Shown here piece after piece: positions 17,389 to 25,314 of a DNA stretch of 52,755 nt. Source of the stretch: an uncultured Clostridia bacterium (GTDB taxonomy: Bacteria > Bacillota > Clostridia > Christensenellales > UBA1242); contig CALWPF010000010.1 in the NCBI GenBank assembly GCA_944383355.1, positions 1 through 52,755 on the forward strand. Direction: 5' to 3'. The notes under the pieces were generated by a model. It saw nothing but the letters and a program-made list of their open reading frames with translations, was not told the DNA's origin and searched no databases. Positions within the stretch are counted from its first letter, which is position 1; each line of letters begins with the position of its first letter. Made by a program: the position numbers and the translations under genes.

Positions 17389-17573
17389 TTTGTTCCTCTT
17401 GGTAATGATTTTATCTAATTGTAATACATAATAATGTAGTATGCAACTAAATTTATAATATTGTATTTTTTTGTAGTAATTTATGGGCAATACATAATTA
17501 TCACATTACCTTGATTGTTTTATTCTCTATATTTTTTGATTCTTTATCTACAAATATTATGAATTTGTATGGG

Positions 17574-18281
17574 TTACAAATTATATGTTACTTTTACTTT
17601 TGCTTGGATAGTGACATTACCAATAAGGTTGGTATCTGTCGTAGATGCCTCTACATTCTTATACAGAGTAGCACAGTAGTAGGTGTTTTCTTCGCATATT
17701 TGTGTAGTAATGAGTTGAGTGTCGTTTCCTGCAATCTCGCTAGCCTTTTGATTTGCATTTTGTACTGCCTCAGTCAACAATTCGTTATATATATCCTTTT
17801 CGTTTGATACACTAAAAGTTATACTATCCACGACTACAACTTCGTTATCATTGAGTATATCTAGGGTAGGTTGTATATCTGCTAAGTTATCTATGTTATA
17901 ACAAAAATCTAGTATAGCGTAGTAGCCTATCAAAGTTTGCCCATTTTGATAATCATAGCTAGGATAAGTGCTAAACCTCTCCATGCTAATACAGTCTTTG
18001 TCAATACCATACTGTACCAAGCTATTTATAGCCTTGTCAAATTGTGTCAGGGTAGCGTCTTTTGATACTTTTGGATCCATGTCTAGGTTTTGTATACTTA
18101 CTCGTATCTTTGCCTCATCTGGAGTAACCTCACGCTCTGCCTCACCATATACGCTTATTGTCGTTTCATTTTCTAGTGCACTAACTGCCATTATGGGTGC
18201 AGGTTGCATTGCTATACATCTAGTGCCTAGTATGCAAATGGCAAGGCTTGCAACTATACTATATTTAATCCAGTTTTTCAT
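17574..18281 (-). CDS. Secreted SIMPL-domain (DUF541) protein
   Basis: A 235-residue exported protein. Residues 1-35 form a signal peptide or membrane anchor (ASLAICILG core). The rest is one SIMPL domain: it opens with ISVYGEAEREVTPDEAKIRV and carries the central long helix and the C-terminal strand pattern VTIQAKVKVTY of the family. SIMPL proteins occur outside or in the periplasm; some bind other proteins or metals, but no common function is known. A GGAGG site lies eight bases ahead of the ATG. It is monocistronic. Confidence 0.85.
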   Translation of the reverse strand: MKNWIKYSIVASLAICILGTRCIAMQPAPIMAVSALENETTISVYGEAEREVTPDEAKIRVSIQNLDMDPKVSKDATLTQFDKAINSLVQYGIDKDCISMERFSTYPSYDYQNGQTLIGYYAILDFCYNIDNLADIQPTLDILNDNEVVVVDSITFSVSNEKDIYNELLTEAVQNANQKASEIAGNDTQLITTQICEENTYYCATLYKNVEASTTDTNLIGNVTIQAKVKVTYNL

Positions 18282-18433
18282 TTTATTTTACCTCCGTACC
18301 CATATCTATCTGCAAAAACTAAATTTTTATTTATAACATACAATATTAGCCTAAATTAGACATTTTAGTACAAAAAGATATTGGTTGCTTTTAATATGTT
18401 ATTATTCGTTTTTGTTAGATAAAAAACTGGGGG

Positions 18434-18462
18434 TAGACAATAATTGTAAAATATGTTATAAT
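18434..18462 (+). promoter_or_regulatory. Promoter for the AT-rich lipoprotein
   Basis: TAGACA and TATAAT separated by exactly 17 bases, with a TGt extended -10. The transcript start falls near 18469, only 14 bases before the ATG. Confidence 0.8.
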
Positions 18463-18482
18463 TTATACAAAGGGGAATAATT

Positions 18483-19724
18483 ATGAACAAAATAATGAGA
18501 GTTTTTGCGGTATGTTTAATTTTTGGTGCAACTGTATTAAGTTTTGCTGGGTGTGGTAATCAAGACCAAAATACACTTACAAAAAACGATGAAGAAAAGC
18601 TTTATGCTAAAATGGTAGACACTATAAATGCCATTCCACAAGTTGATTGTACTGTTAAAAGCGTAATAGAAGAGTTTTATGGGGAATTAAACACACAAGA
18701 AGATTTATTTGTGTTTGATAGTGGTGAAAAACGATTATATTATAATAGTGTATCCAAAAACTTTAATGAATTGAATGAAATAGAGTCTGGCAATACTAAA
18801 GAAATTTGGGTTTTTGAAGACGAAGAGAATAACATTGAGTATAAAAAAACAAGCGATTTACAAAATTTAGATGATTTTTATACATCAGCAAAATTGGTTA
18901 GTGTTAATCATGCCTATAATGGATATGTGAAACAAGCCTATAAGCAACATTTAGAATTCCTTTTCCCTTCCAGTTATAATGATTTTTTGAAAAGTGTTGA
19001 TGAAAATATTTTAGATTATGATAAAGTTTATGAAAAAACAATTAATTGGGAATTAAAAGATGAAGAACGCATCTTTAATGTGAGATATAAAGTAGAAAAA
19101 AATAATGAGGGTAAAAATACTGTTAATGAAGGGGTGTTGGAAATTATTTTTTCAGACAAAGCCATAAAAAGTCTGAAAGTTTACTATAGTGTTAGCAACA
19201 ATGGGGAAATAGTTGATTTTTTAAAATTTGATTTTGTTGTAGACTATAATTTTGATGCATCAAAATTTGCAACCTTAAGTAAAAGCGAATTTGAAGGTGT
19301 TGAATTGCAAAAAGATTATGTGGTAAAAAAGAATTTAATAATTAATAGTAAGACTAAATTTAACTACTTTAATTATTTTAATTTTAATACCAATGTTGTA
19401 TCGACTTTGAGTGCAAGATTGCAAGATTATAGAGCAGTTTTTAGTTTTTATTCTGATGCTGATTGTAAAAATAGAATTTCAGATACTGATAAGTTTACTT
19501 CTTATGAATCTACTATTTATTGCCAAGCAGTGCCAGAATCTGGTTACGCATTAATACTATTTTATGGCGATGATAATAGTTTGATGACGACAAATGAAAA
19601 TAATATAGAATTAACAGATACGGATAGATTTATTTATAAAATTAATGGGAAACAAATAAGTGGGAATATGTTGGAAATTGAGCCAAACGAAGTTTACTGC
19701 ATTGAAACTGTTTATATAAATTAA
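18483..19724 (+). CDS. Lipoprotein of unknown function, AT-rich
   Basis: A 413-residue secreted protein. Its signal peptide has the lipobox SFAGC ending near residue 22, so it should be lipid-anchored outside the cell. The mature part has many Lys, Asn, Asp and Glu residues, alternates charged and aromatic residues, and shows no family that I recognise. Its codons are more AT-rich than those of neighbouring genes (frequent GAA, AAA and TTT where neighbours use GAG and TTG more). With the IS-like relic just downstream, this suggests horizontal gain. AGGGGA sits seven bases ahead of the ATG. Confidence 0.7.
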   Translation: MNKIMRVFAVCLIFGATVLSFAGCGNQDQNTLTKNDEEKLYAKMVDTINAIPQVDCTVKSVIEEFYGELNTQEDLFVFDSGEKRLYYNSVSKNFNELNEIESGNTKEIWVFEDEENNIEYKKTSDLQNLDDFYTSAKLVSVNHAYNGYVKQAYKQHLEFLFPSSYNDFLKSVDENILDYDKVYEKTINWELKDEERIFNVRYKVEKNNEGKNTVNEGVLEIIFSDKAIKSLKVYYSVSNNGEIVDFLKFDFVVDYNFDASKFATLSKSEFEGVELQKDYVVKKNLIINSKTKFNYFNYFNFNTNVVSTLSARLQDYRAVFSFYSDADCKNRISDTDKFTSYESTIYCQAVPESGYALILFYGDDNSLMTTNENNIELTDTDRFIYKINGKQISGNMLEIEPNEVYCIETVYIN

Positions 19725-19779
19725 AAGGATTGCAAATAGTTTATCGCTTTGAAAACTAAAGAAGTGACTTTACTATTTT

Positions 19780-19920
19780 GAACGGCACCCAAAAAGATAG
19801 ACAGTAAAAAAAGACCTCCTGTTGTATAATGAATTTATCACAGGAGGTTTTTTATTATGACTGGCAAAAGGCATAAAACCTTATGAAGTGTGCCTCCCAA
19901 GTTGGACAACTTGAGGAAGT
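19780..19920 (+). mobile_element. Possible IS3-family relic
   Basis: The segment contains GGCACCCAAAAAGATAGACA near 19784, which resembles IS3-family terminal sequences. An ATG follows at 19858 that reads MTGKRHKTL before a stop, like the start of an IS3 OrfA. A second end-like sequence, GTGCCTCCCAAGTTGGACAA, lies at 19889-19908. No intact transposase remains. I infer a heavily decayed element from these similarities only. Confidence 0.35.
19814..19852 (+). terminator. Hairpin with T run
   Basis: ACCTCCTGT (19814-19822) pairs with ACAGGAGGT (19840-19848), followed by TTTTTATT. It may end the lipoprotein transcript, or it may be part of the IS-like leader. Confidence 0.6.
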
Positions 19921-20039
19921 TCACCTCATTATGTATTGTTACTTTTTAATTTTACTAAGTTAAAAAATGTTTTAATTTTTACTTTCAATTTTTAACGGCT
20001 TAAAAAATTTGTTACATGTAGCATATTTCATTTCTTTCA

Positions 20040-20666
20040 TTACTCAGCATAATTATTCACTATAGATTTGATGCCCTCTATTATAATATCTAGTTTTCGC
20101 TCTAGTTTGAGTCGCTCTCCCTCTATACTTTCCTTACCCATGCTGAGTTCTATCAGTGAGGCAATCAGCATGGCGAACAAAATCTCTTCTGCAATCTTGA
20201 TACGCTCCTCCAAATCTTCTGATATCTCTATATTCATAGATAGTATACTCTGGCGTAGGCGATTTTGTATCTCGGTGTCAAAATTGGTAAAATTTGTAGA
20301 GAATAATTCGTGAACCTTGCTGGTCATATTGCTACTAATTTTTTCAAACAAACTTTGCTCAAATGTGGATAAGTGTGAAAAGTAATCATATACCTCCAAT
20401 ATCACATTTTTGGTAGAGGTAGCGTGTGAGTAAATATCCATTAGGTCATTGCGTATTCTGTCTTTGTGTGCCTCTATCACAGCACAAAATACATCTTCTT
20501 TGTCTTTAAAATACAAATAAAAACTACCTCGGCTAATGCCTGCCTCATCAGCAATCTTACTAATGCTAATCTCGTTGTATTCCTTTACAGCAAATTCTCT
20601 ACTCGCTGACCTCAATATGTATTCTTTTTTGTCAGGTTTTAGTCTTTCAAATTTTTCTGTAGGCAT
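20040..20666 (-). CDS. TetR-family transcriptional regulator
   Basis: A 208-residue regulator. Residues 8-55 are the TetR N-terminal helix-turn-helix domain: REFAVKEYNEISISKIADEAGISRGSFYLYF is almost a family consensus. The remaining 150 residues are the variable, helical ligand and dimer domain. TetR proteins repress transcription until a small molecule releases them. Two identical-type palindromic operators lie just upstream (20693-20743), overlapping its probable promoter, so it should regulate itself. No transporter or enzyme gene is divergent from it, so any other target is elsewhere. An AAGGAG site precedes the ATG. Confidence 0.92.
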   Translation of the reverse strand: MPTEKFERLKPDKKEYILRSASREFAVKEYNEISISKIADEAGISRGSFYLYFKDKEDVFCAVIEAHKDRIRNDLMDIYSHATSTKNVILEVYDYFSHLSTFEQSLFEKISSNMTSKVHELFSTNFTNFDTEIQNRLRQSILSMNIEISEDLEERIKIAEEILFAMLIASLIELSMGKESIEGERLKLERKLDIIIEGIKSIVNNYAE

Positions 20667-20692
20667 AATTTCTCCTTTATGTTGTTAATAAT

Positions 20693-20710
20693 ATTTGACA
20701 ACTGTCTAAT
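20693..20710. promoter_or_regulatory. TetR operator 1
   Basis: An 18-bp dyad of the form ATTnGACAnnTGTCnAAT. The symmetric positions are perfect, and the site lies 27 bases upstream of the tetR start. Confidence 0.7.
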
Positions 20711-20725
20711 TTAGCCTAGCATATT

Positions 20726-20743
20726 ATTAGACACTTGTCAAAT
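20726..20743. promoter_or_regulatory. TetR operator 2
   Basis: A second 18-bp dyad with the same ATTnGACAnnTGTCnAAT pattern. Its centre is 33 bp from operator 1, about three helical turns. On the minus strand its TTGACA half can serve as the -35 of the tetR promoter. Confidence 0.7.
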
Positions 20744-20825
20744 TTCTTTATATATTTTCTAAAAATTTTTTTATTAGTTATTTACTTGATTGATTTTTTT
20801 GTAGGGGGAAGATAATTATATTTTA

Positions 20826-20858
20826 AATAAAAAAAGTATAACATTGCTGTTATACTTA
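20826..20858 (-). terminator. Terminator of the dnaB operon
   Basis: A 9-bp stem (20834-20842 with 20849-20857) overlaps the stop of the gene above and is followed by a T run on the minus strand. Confidence 0.85.
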
Positions 20859-21362
20859 TCGTTGGTTTTTGCTCAATACAGGTGTGTATACTTCATCTGT
20901 TGTGTAGGTGGGGGTTTCTGGGTAGTTAGTGAGAGGGACAATATTGCCTGCGATTATCATAAAACCTTGATGTTGATTTATCAATTCTTGTGTTTTTTCT
21001 CTACCCAATTGGAATTTTTGGTATAAACCTGTTGATTCGCCAAATTTTTTTCGTTCCTCTTTGAGTATTAATTGTAATTCCTTTGTGCTTTCATCAGAAC
21101 TTTTTATCCAAAATGATTTATGCGTTTTATTGTATTTTGCCCTAATTTGTGCAGGGATATCAGTTTGCTCAAATAAGTCTTCTAGGTATATGACTTCAGC
21201 CTTTTCAAGCACTGCTAGATTAAATAAATGCTCAGGAACCTTTTCTTTTTTCTTTATATTTTTTTGCTCTATCAGTGCAACATATTTACCAAAATCTTCT
21301 AGTCCATACGCCTCTTGCGCTATTTCAGCTAGATTATATGTACTACTTATTTCTGTTTCCAT
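20856..21362 (-). CDS. Hypothetical protein downstream of dnaB
   Basis: A 168-residue soluble, helical and charged protein with no signal peptide or membrane segment. It lies ten bases after the dnaB stop and ends in the operon terminator, so it is co-transcribed with the replicative helicase gene. I recognise no domain. The middle (LFEQTDIPAQIRAKYNKT to ILKEERKKFGESTGLYQK) is Lys-rich and could bind nucleic acid, but this is speculation. An AGGAG site lies six to seven bases before the ATG. A replication role would be a guess from position. Confidence 0.65.
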   Translation of the reverse strand: METEISSTYNLAEIAQEAYGLEDFGKYVALIEQKNIKKKEKVPEHLFNLAVLEKAEVIYLEDLFEQTDIPAQIRAKYNKTHKSFWIKSSDESTKELQLILKEERKKFGESTGLYQKFQLGREKTQELINQHQGFMIIAGNIVPLTNYPETPTYTTDEVYTPVLSKNQR

Positions 21363-21372
21363 AATATTTCTC

Positions 21373-22980
21373 CTAAATACCCTTTAAGGTTTCCCCAATA
21401 GGCTCAGTACCACTGTCGTCAAAGATAGGGTCACGCTCTGTATCAACTGGTGGTGGCACATCATCAATGTCAAAAGGTGGTGGCTCATCAATAGGCGTAT
21501 CAAATACACTATCATCAACTCTTGTTACTTGCAAGTCTTCATTTTTTACCGTCTCATATGCATCTTGGAATTTTTTTGGTAGAGGTGGTGCTGTCTCGGC
21601 AATACTAGCACGATTGGCATCGCTTGGTAAATCTCTAAATGTAGTAGTTTCACCGTCCCATTGCAGCTTGATTGTTCCCTTTTCACCATTACGGTGTTTT
21701 TCGATAATTAATTCTGCTATACCTTCTTCACGCTCACGCTCATCGATATCTCTATAGTTTTCGGATTTGTAGATAAACATTACTATATCAGCATCTTGCT
21801 CAATACTACCACTTTCACGCAAGTCAGATAGTACTGGTCGGTGGTCTTTACGTCCTTCTGCTGCACGGTTTAACTGTGACAGCACCAGTACTGGCACATT
21901 GAGCTCTTTTGCCAATACTTTGAGGCTCCTAGATATCTCTGATACCTCTTGTTGCCTATCTTGGGTCCTAGTACCACTGCGCATCAATCCTAGATAATCT
22001 ATTACGATAAATGCCAAACCACGGCTAGGGTCACTCTTGAGTCTACGGCATTTGGAGAGTATTTGCGCTGGCGTGTTGAGTGATGAATCATCAATATATA
22101 TAGGAGCATCAGCCAATAGGTTGACCGCTTGACGAAAACGGCGTTGCTCATTTTCATCTAGTTCTCCACGCATTACTTTTTTCATACTCACTCTACCTAC
22201 GCTGCAGGCCATACGGCGTGCCAACTGTACTCTGGGCATTTCTAGTGAAAAAACAGCACAAGGCTTTTTGTACTTGATTGCTATATGCTCAACCATATTC
22301 ATCGCAAGTGAGGTTTTACCTACACCAGGACGAGCGGCCAGCTGGATAATATCACCGTTTTGTAATCCGTTAGTGATTAGGTCTAGTCCAGATATACCTG
22401 TGAGTAGTCCTCGCTTGGCTCCAGGGTTTTGGAAACTTTCATCAAATTCGGTCAGCACATCAGTTAGACTGTCTCTAATGTGTTCTAGGCTGTTGTTGCT
22501 AGATTTTTTGGATATATTATATATAGCACTTTCTGCACTGGTTAGGGACTCATCTTTGTCAGTAGAGGTATACGCATCTTCTACTATTTGACTACCAGCC
22601 TGTATCAATTGCCTAAGCACACTATCTTGTCTAACTATATCCATATAGTATTGAAAATTGGTAGCACTAGGTATTACATTGGTAAGTTTTGCTATATAGG
22701 AAACTCCACCAATAGAGTCTAGCTTTCCCTCGCTATCCAAGCAATCTGCCAGTGTAATATGGTCTATTACGCTATTGTTCTTTTTGGAAAATAGCTCTTG
22801 CATAGCCTCAAATATTATTTGGTGCTCTCGTGCATAAAAGTCCTCAGGTTTTAATTCGTTGAGTATCACTAGTGGAGCGTCTGGACTCAACATCACAGAG
22901 CCTAACACTGCTTGCTCAGCCTCATAATTAAATGGTAATTTGCGAGCAACCACGCTTTCTTTTTTTTGTGCCATATACAT
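21373..22980 (-). CDS. dnaB: Replicative DNA helicase
   Basis: DnaB is the hexameric helicase that unwinds DNA ahead of the replisome. This 535-residue protein has the N-terminal DnaB domain (about 14-115), a linker, and the RecA-like motor. Walker A is ARPGVGKT at 216-223, Walker B is in the FIVIDYLGLM segment, and the SQLNRAAEGRKDHRPVLSDLRESGSIEQDAD region is canonical. After about residue 450 comes an unusual acidic, proline-rich tail. Three starts lie within ten bases; the ATG at 22980 overlaps the upstream stop (TGATG), while the ATG at 22974 is as likely. The usual rplI/gdpP neighbours are absent. Confidence 0.96.
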   Translation of the reverse strand: MYMAQKKESVVARKLPFNYEAEQAVLGSVMLSPDAPLVILNELKPEDFYAREHQIIFEAMQELFSKKNNSVIDHITLADCLDSEGKLDSIGGVSYIAKLTNVIPSATNFQYYMDIVRQDSVLRQLIQAGSQIVEDAYTSTDKDESLTSAESAIYNISKKSSNNSLEHIRDSLTDVLTEFDESFQNPGAKRGLLTGISGLDLITNGLQNGDIIQLAARPGVGKTSLAMNMVEHIAIKYKKPCAVFSLEMPRVQLARRMACSVGRVSMKKVMRGELDENEQRRFRQAVNLLADAPIYIDDSSLNTPAQILSKCRRLKSDPSRGLAFIVIDYLGLMRSGTRTQDRQQEVSEISRSLKVLAKELNVPVLVLSQLNRAAEGRKDHRPVLSDLRESGSIEQDADIVMFIYKSENYRDIDEREREEGIAELIIEKHRNGEKGTIKLQWDGETTTFRDLPSDANRASIAETAPPLPKKFQDAYETVKNEDLQVTRVDDSVFDTPIDEPPPFDIDDVPPPVDTERDPIFDDSGTEPIGETLKGI

Positions 22981-23336
22981 CACGCTCCATTGTTATTTTT
23001 GTCTTTTGCCTGTTTTGTATTGATATCTTGCTGAGGTGAGTCCGTACTAGCATCTACCTGAGTGGCGTTTTCTTGAGCTTTTTGCTTTTGTAATTCTTGG
23101 CGTGCGACAAACTCCTCACGCTTTTTTGCTATGCGCTCCTTACGCTTGTCAGCAATATATTGTGCAATAATATATCCAATAATCAACAATACAACATCAA
23201 TTAATACCAATACCCACATAGCTACTGGACCATTTAATAAAATTAATAAAATATTGGCTCCAATGAGTATGGGGAGCATACACAATACCATTATGCCATA
23301 AATCTTTGCACTTTTGATATAATCGTTGCGGTTCAT
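22980..23336 (-). CDS. Small membrane protein upstream of dnaB
   Basis: A 118-residue protein with two hydrophobic segments (about 13-35 and 39-62) and then a charged tail of 55 residues rich in Lys, Glu, Gln and Asn, probably cytoplasmic. The start with complement at 23334-23336 follows an AAGGAGG site; the frame runs 28 codons further without a site. Its stop overlaps the dnaB start, so the two are translationally coupled. No family was recognised. Confidence 0.7.
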   Translation of the reverse strand: MNRNDYIKSAKIYGIMVLCMLPILIGANILLILLNGPVAMWVLVLIDVVLLIIGYIIAQYIADKRKERIAKKREEFVARQELQKQKAQENATQVDASTDSPQQDINTKQAKDKNNNGA

Positions 23337-23536
23337 AGTAATGCCTCCTTTTTGTGGTTGATGTTTTACTTTATTGCACTGGATAGCAAGCTGTTGTGTA
23401 ATGCCTTGTGTCGCCAGCAAAATCTTGTCAAAAAATATTCTAGCATATTTTGTAGAAAATATCTAGACCAAAAGTATAAAATTTTTATATTTTGTAAAAT
23501 TTGTGTTAACTGTATAATACTAGGTCTCTGATTACC

Positions 23537-23565
23537 TTGACAATCATCTTGGTTTAGGGTAAAAT
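23537..23565 (+). promoter_or_regulatory. Promoter for class I lysyl-tRNA synthetase
   Basis: A perfect TTGACA is followed, 17 bases later, by TAAAAT, 38 bases before the start codon. Confidence 0.75.
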
Positions 23566-23602
23566 CAAATATTATTACTATATAATTTTAGGAGAGATAA
23601 AA

Positions 23603-25162
23603 ATGTTACATTGGGCAGATGAGATAGCACGCAAGTTGGTAGCAAAGCACCCAGATCTAGAGTGTTTTACTTGTGCTAGTGGTATTAGTCCGTCAGGACC
23701 AGTTCATATGGGTAATCTTAGAGAGGTTATCACTACTTTTTTTGTGGCAAAGGGACTGCGTGATTTGGGTAAAAAAGTAAGGTTTATATATAGTTGGGAC
23801 GAGTACGACCGCTTGCGCAAAGTGCCCAATGGTGTAGATGAGCAATTTGCTAAATATATCGGTATGCCTTATACAGGTGTACCAGACCCATTTGGTTGTC
23901 ACAATAGTTATGCTGAGCATTTTGAGGCACCATTCTTGGAGGCTCTAAAAGAGCTTGGGATTGAGGTGGAGTTTCTGCATCAGACAGAGCGCTACACTAG
24001 GGGGGACTATGCTGATGCTATCATAGAGGCTATGCAAAAACGCAAGCAAATTTATGATATACAGTATAGTTTTAAGACTCAAGATGCTGATGCGACAGAG
24101 CGTGAGCATTATTATCCTATCAATATTTATTGCGAGAACTGTGGCAAGGATACCACTACAGTAGTTGGGCAAAATGATGATGCTAGCATACTAGAGTATA
24201 CTTGTAAATGTGGACATCATGGCAAAATTAATTTGCACACTCAACACAATTGCAAGTTGCCTTGGAAAGTCGATTGGCCTATGCGTTGGAGAGCAGAGGG
24301 GGTAGTATTTGAGCCTGGTGGTCGAGACCACTCTAGCGAGGGCGGTAGTTATCAAGTCTCTAGTGTCATTGCTCGTGAGATATTTGGTATAGAGCCACCT
24401 ATGTATCAAATGTATGACTTTGTGCGACTAAAAGGTCAAACTACAAAGATTAGTAGTAGCAAGGGTACTGATATGCTACCAGAGATAATGCTCAAGGTAT
24501 ATTCACCTGAGATAATATTGTGGCTTTACACTAGATTTTTACCAGAAAAATCCTTTGACCTAGCTCTAGACAGCGATGTGTTGCGTGTATACCATGAGTT
24601 TGATAGAATGTATCAAAAGTACCGAGATGGTTCGGCTGATGAGATTGAGAGACGTATTATGGAATTGTCGTTAGCAGGTAGACCAGCTGACTTTGAGCCT
24701 GTATCCGCTAGCCTTATAGCTTCGTTTGCACCGATAGTAAACTTTGATATTGACTTGCTCGTGGAGGTTATGAATAAATGTGGCGAAAAAGTCACAGTCG
24801 ACCGTGTAAGAGATAGATTTGAGCGTATCAAATATTGGATGGAGCATTACTGTCCTGAGCAGATAGTACATCTATTGTCTAGCCCAAATACACAATATTG
24901 GGCTACTATGAGTGATGAGGAGAAGGCTTGGATAAGGCGACTGAGTAGTGAAATGCAATCTAGGGACATGTCATTGGAGGAAATGCAAGCGTTGCTTTAT
25001 GATATACCAAAGATTGATGGCGAGGAAAACAAACAGAGACAAAAACGCTTTTTTGAGGTGGTATATAGTTTGTTATTAGGGCAGACTAAGGGACCTAGGC
25101 TGTATCTATTCCTTGCTGCAGTAAATAAGGACCAGTTGTTAAAATTGTTGCAATTAGATTAA
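23603..25162 (+). CDS. lysK: Lysyl-tRNA synthetase, class I (archaeal type)
   Basis: This enzyme attaches lysine to tRNA-Lys. It is the class I LysRS, unrelated to the class II LysS used by most bacteria, and is known from archaea and scattered bacterial groups. The 519 residues are normal for the family. The HIGH equivalent is HMGN at 35-38 within SGISPSGPVHMGNLREV, and the KMSKS equivalent is KISSS at 282-286. A zinc site is visible as Cys177-x2-Cys180 and Cys201-x-Cys203. An AGGAG site precedes the ATG by ten bases. It is an isolated gene with its own promoter. Whether a class II lysS also exists in this genome cannot be seen here. Confidence 0.95.
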   Translation: MLHWADEIARKLVAKHPDLECFTCASGISPSGPVHMGNLREVITTFFVAKGLRDLGKKVRFIYSWDEYDRLRKVPNGVDEQFAKYIGMPYTGVPDPFGCHNSYAEHFEAPFLEALKELGIEVEFLHQTERYTRGDYADAIIEAMQKRKQIYDIQYSFKTQDADATEREHYYPINIYCENCGKDTTTVVGQNDDASILEYTCKCGHHGKINLHTQHNCKLPWKVDWPMRWRAEGVVFEPGGRDHSSEGGSYQVSSVIAREIFGIEPPMYQMYDFVRLKGQTTKISSSKGTDMLPEIMLKVYSPEIILWLYTRFLPEKSFDLALDSDVLRVYHEFDRMYQKYRDGSADEIERRIMELSLAGRPADFEPVSASLIASFAPIVNFDIDLLVEVMNKCGEKVTVDRVRDRFERIKYWMEHYCPEQIVHLLSSPNTQYWATMSDEEKAWIRRLSSEMQSRDMSLEEMQALLYDIPKIDGEENKQRQKRFFEVVYSLLLGQTKGPRLYLFLAAVNKDQLLKLLQLD

Positions 25163-25258
25163 CGGTAATATATAAATAACTTATCTATAGTTTTAATTAT
25201 TGTAACTATGGCTAATTGTTAGCAAAGCATTTGGTCAATTTTGATTTGATGACTAGGA

Positions 25259-25290
25259 GTAACGCTCGCAAAAGTAAATATTAGCGTTAC
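25259..25290 (+). other. Hairpin before serS
   Basis: GTAACGCT (25259-25266) pairs with AGCGTTAC (25283-25290) around 16 bases. It could end the lysK transcript or lie in the serS leader; the T run behind it is weak and there is no T-box sequence. Confidence 0.4.
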
Positions 25291-25314
25291 AAAATAATAT
25301 TTTTGGGGTGTAAA

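Noticed and set aside
25163..25314. A T-box or other riboswitch before serS
   Set aside because: Only one simple hairpin is present, with no conserved T-box bulge or specifier loop.
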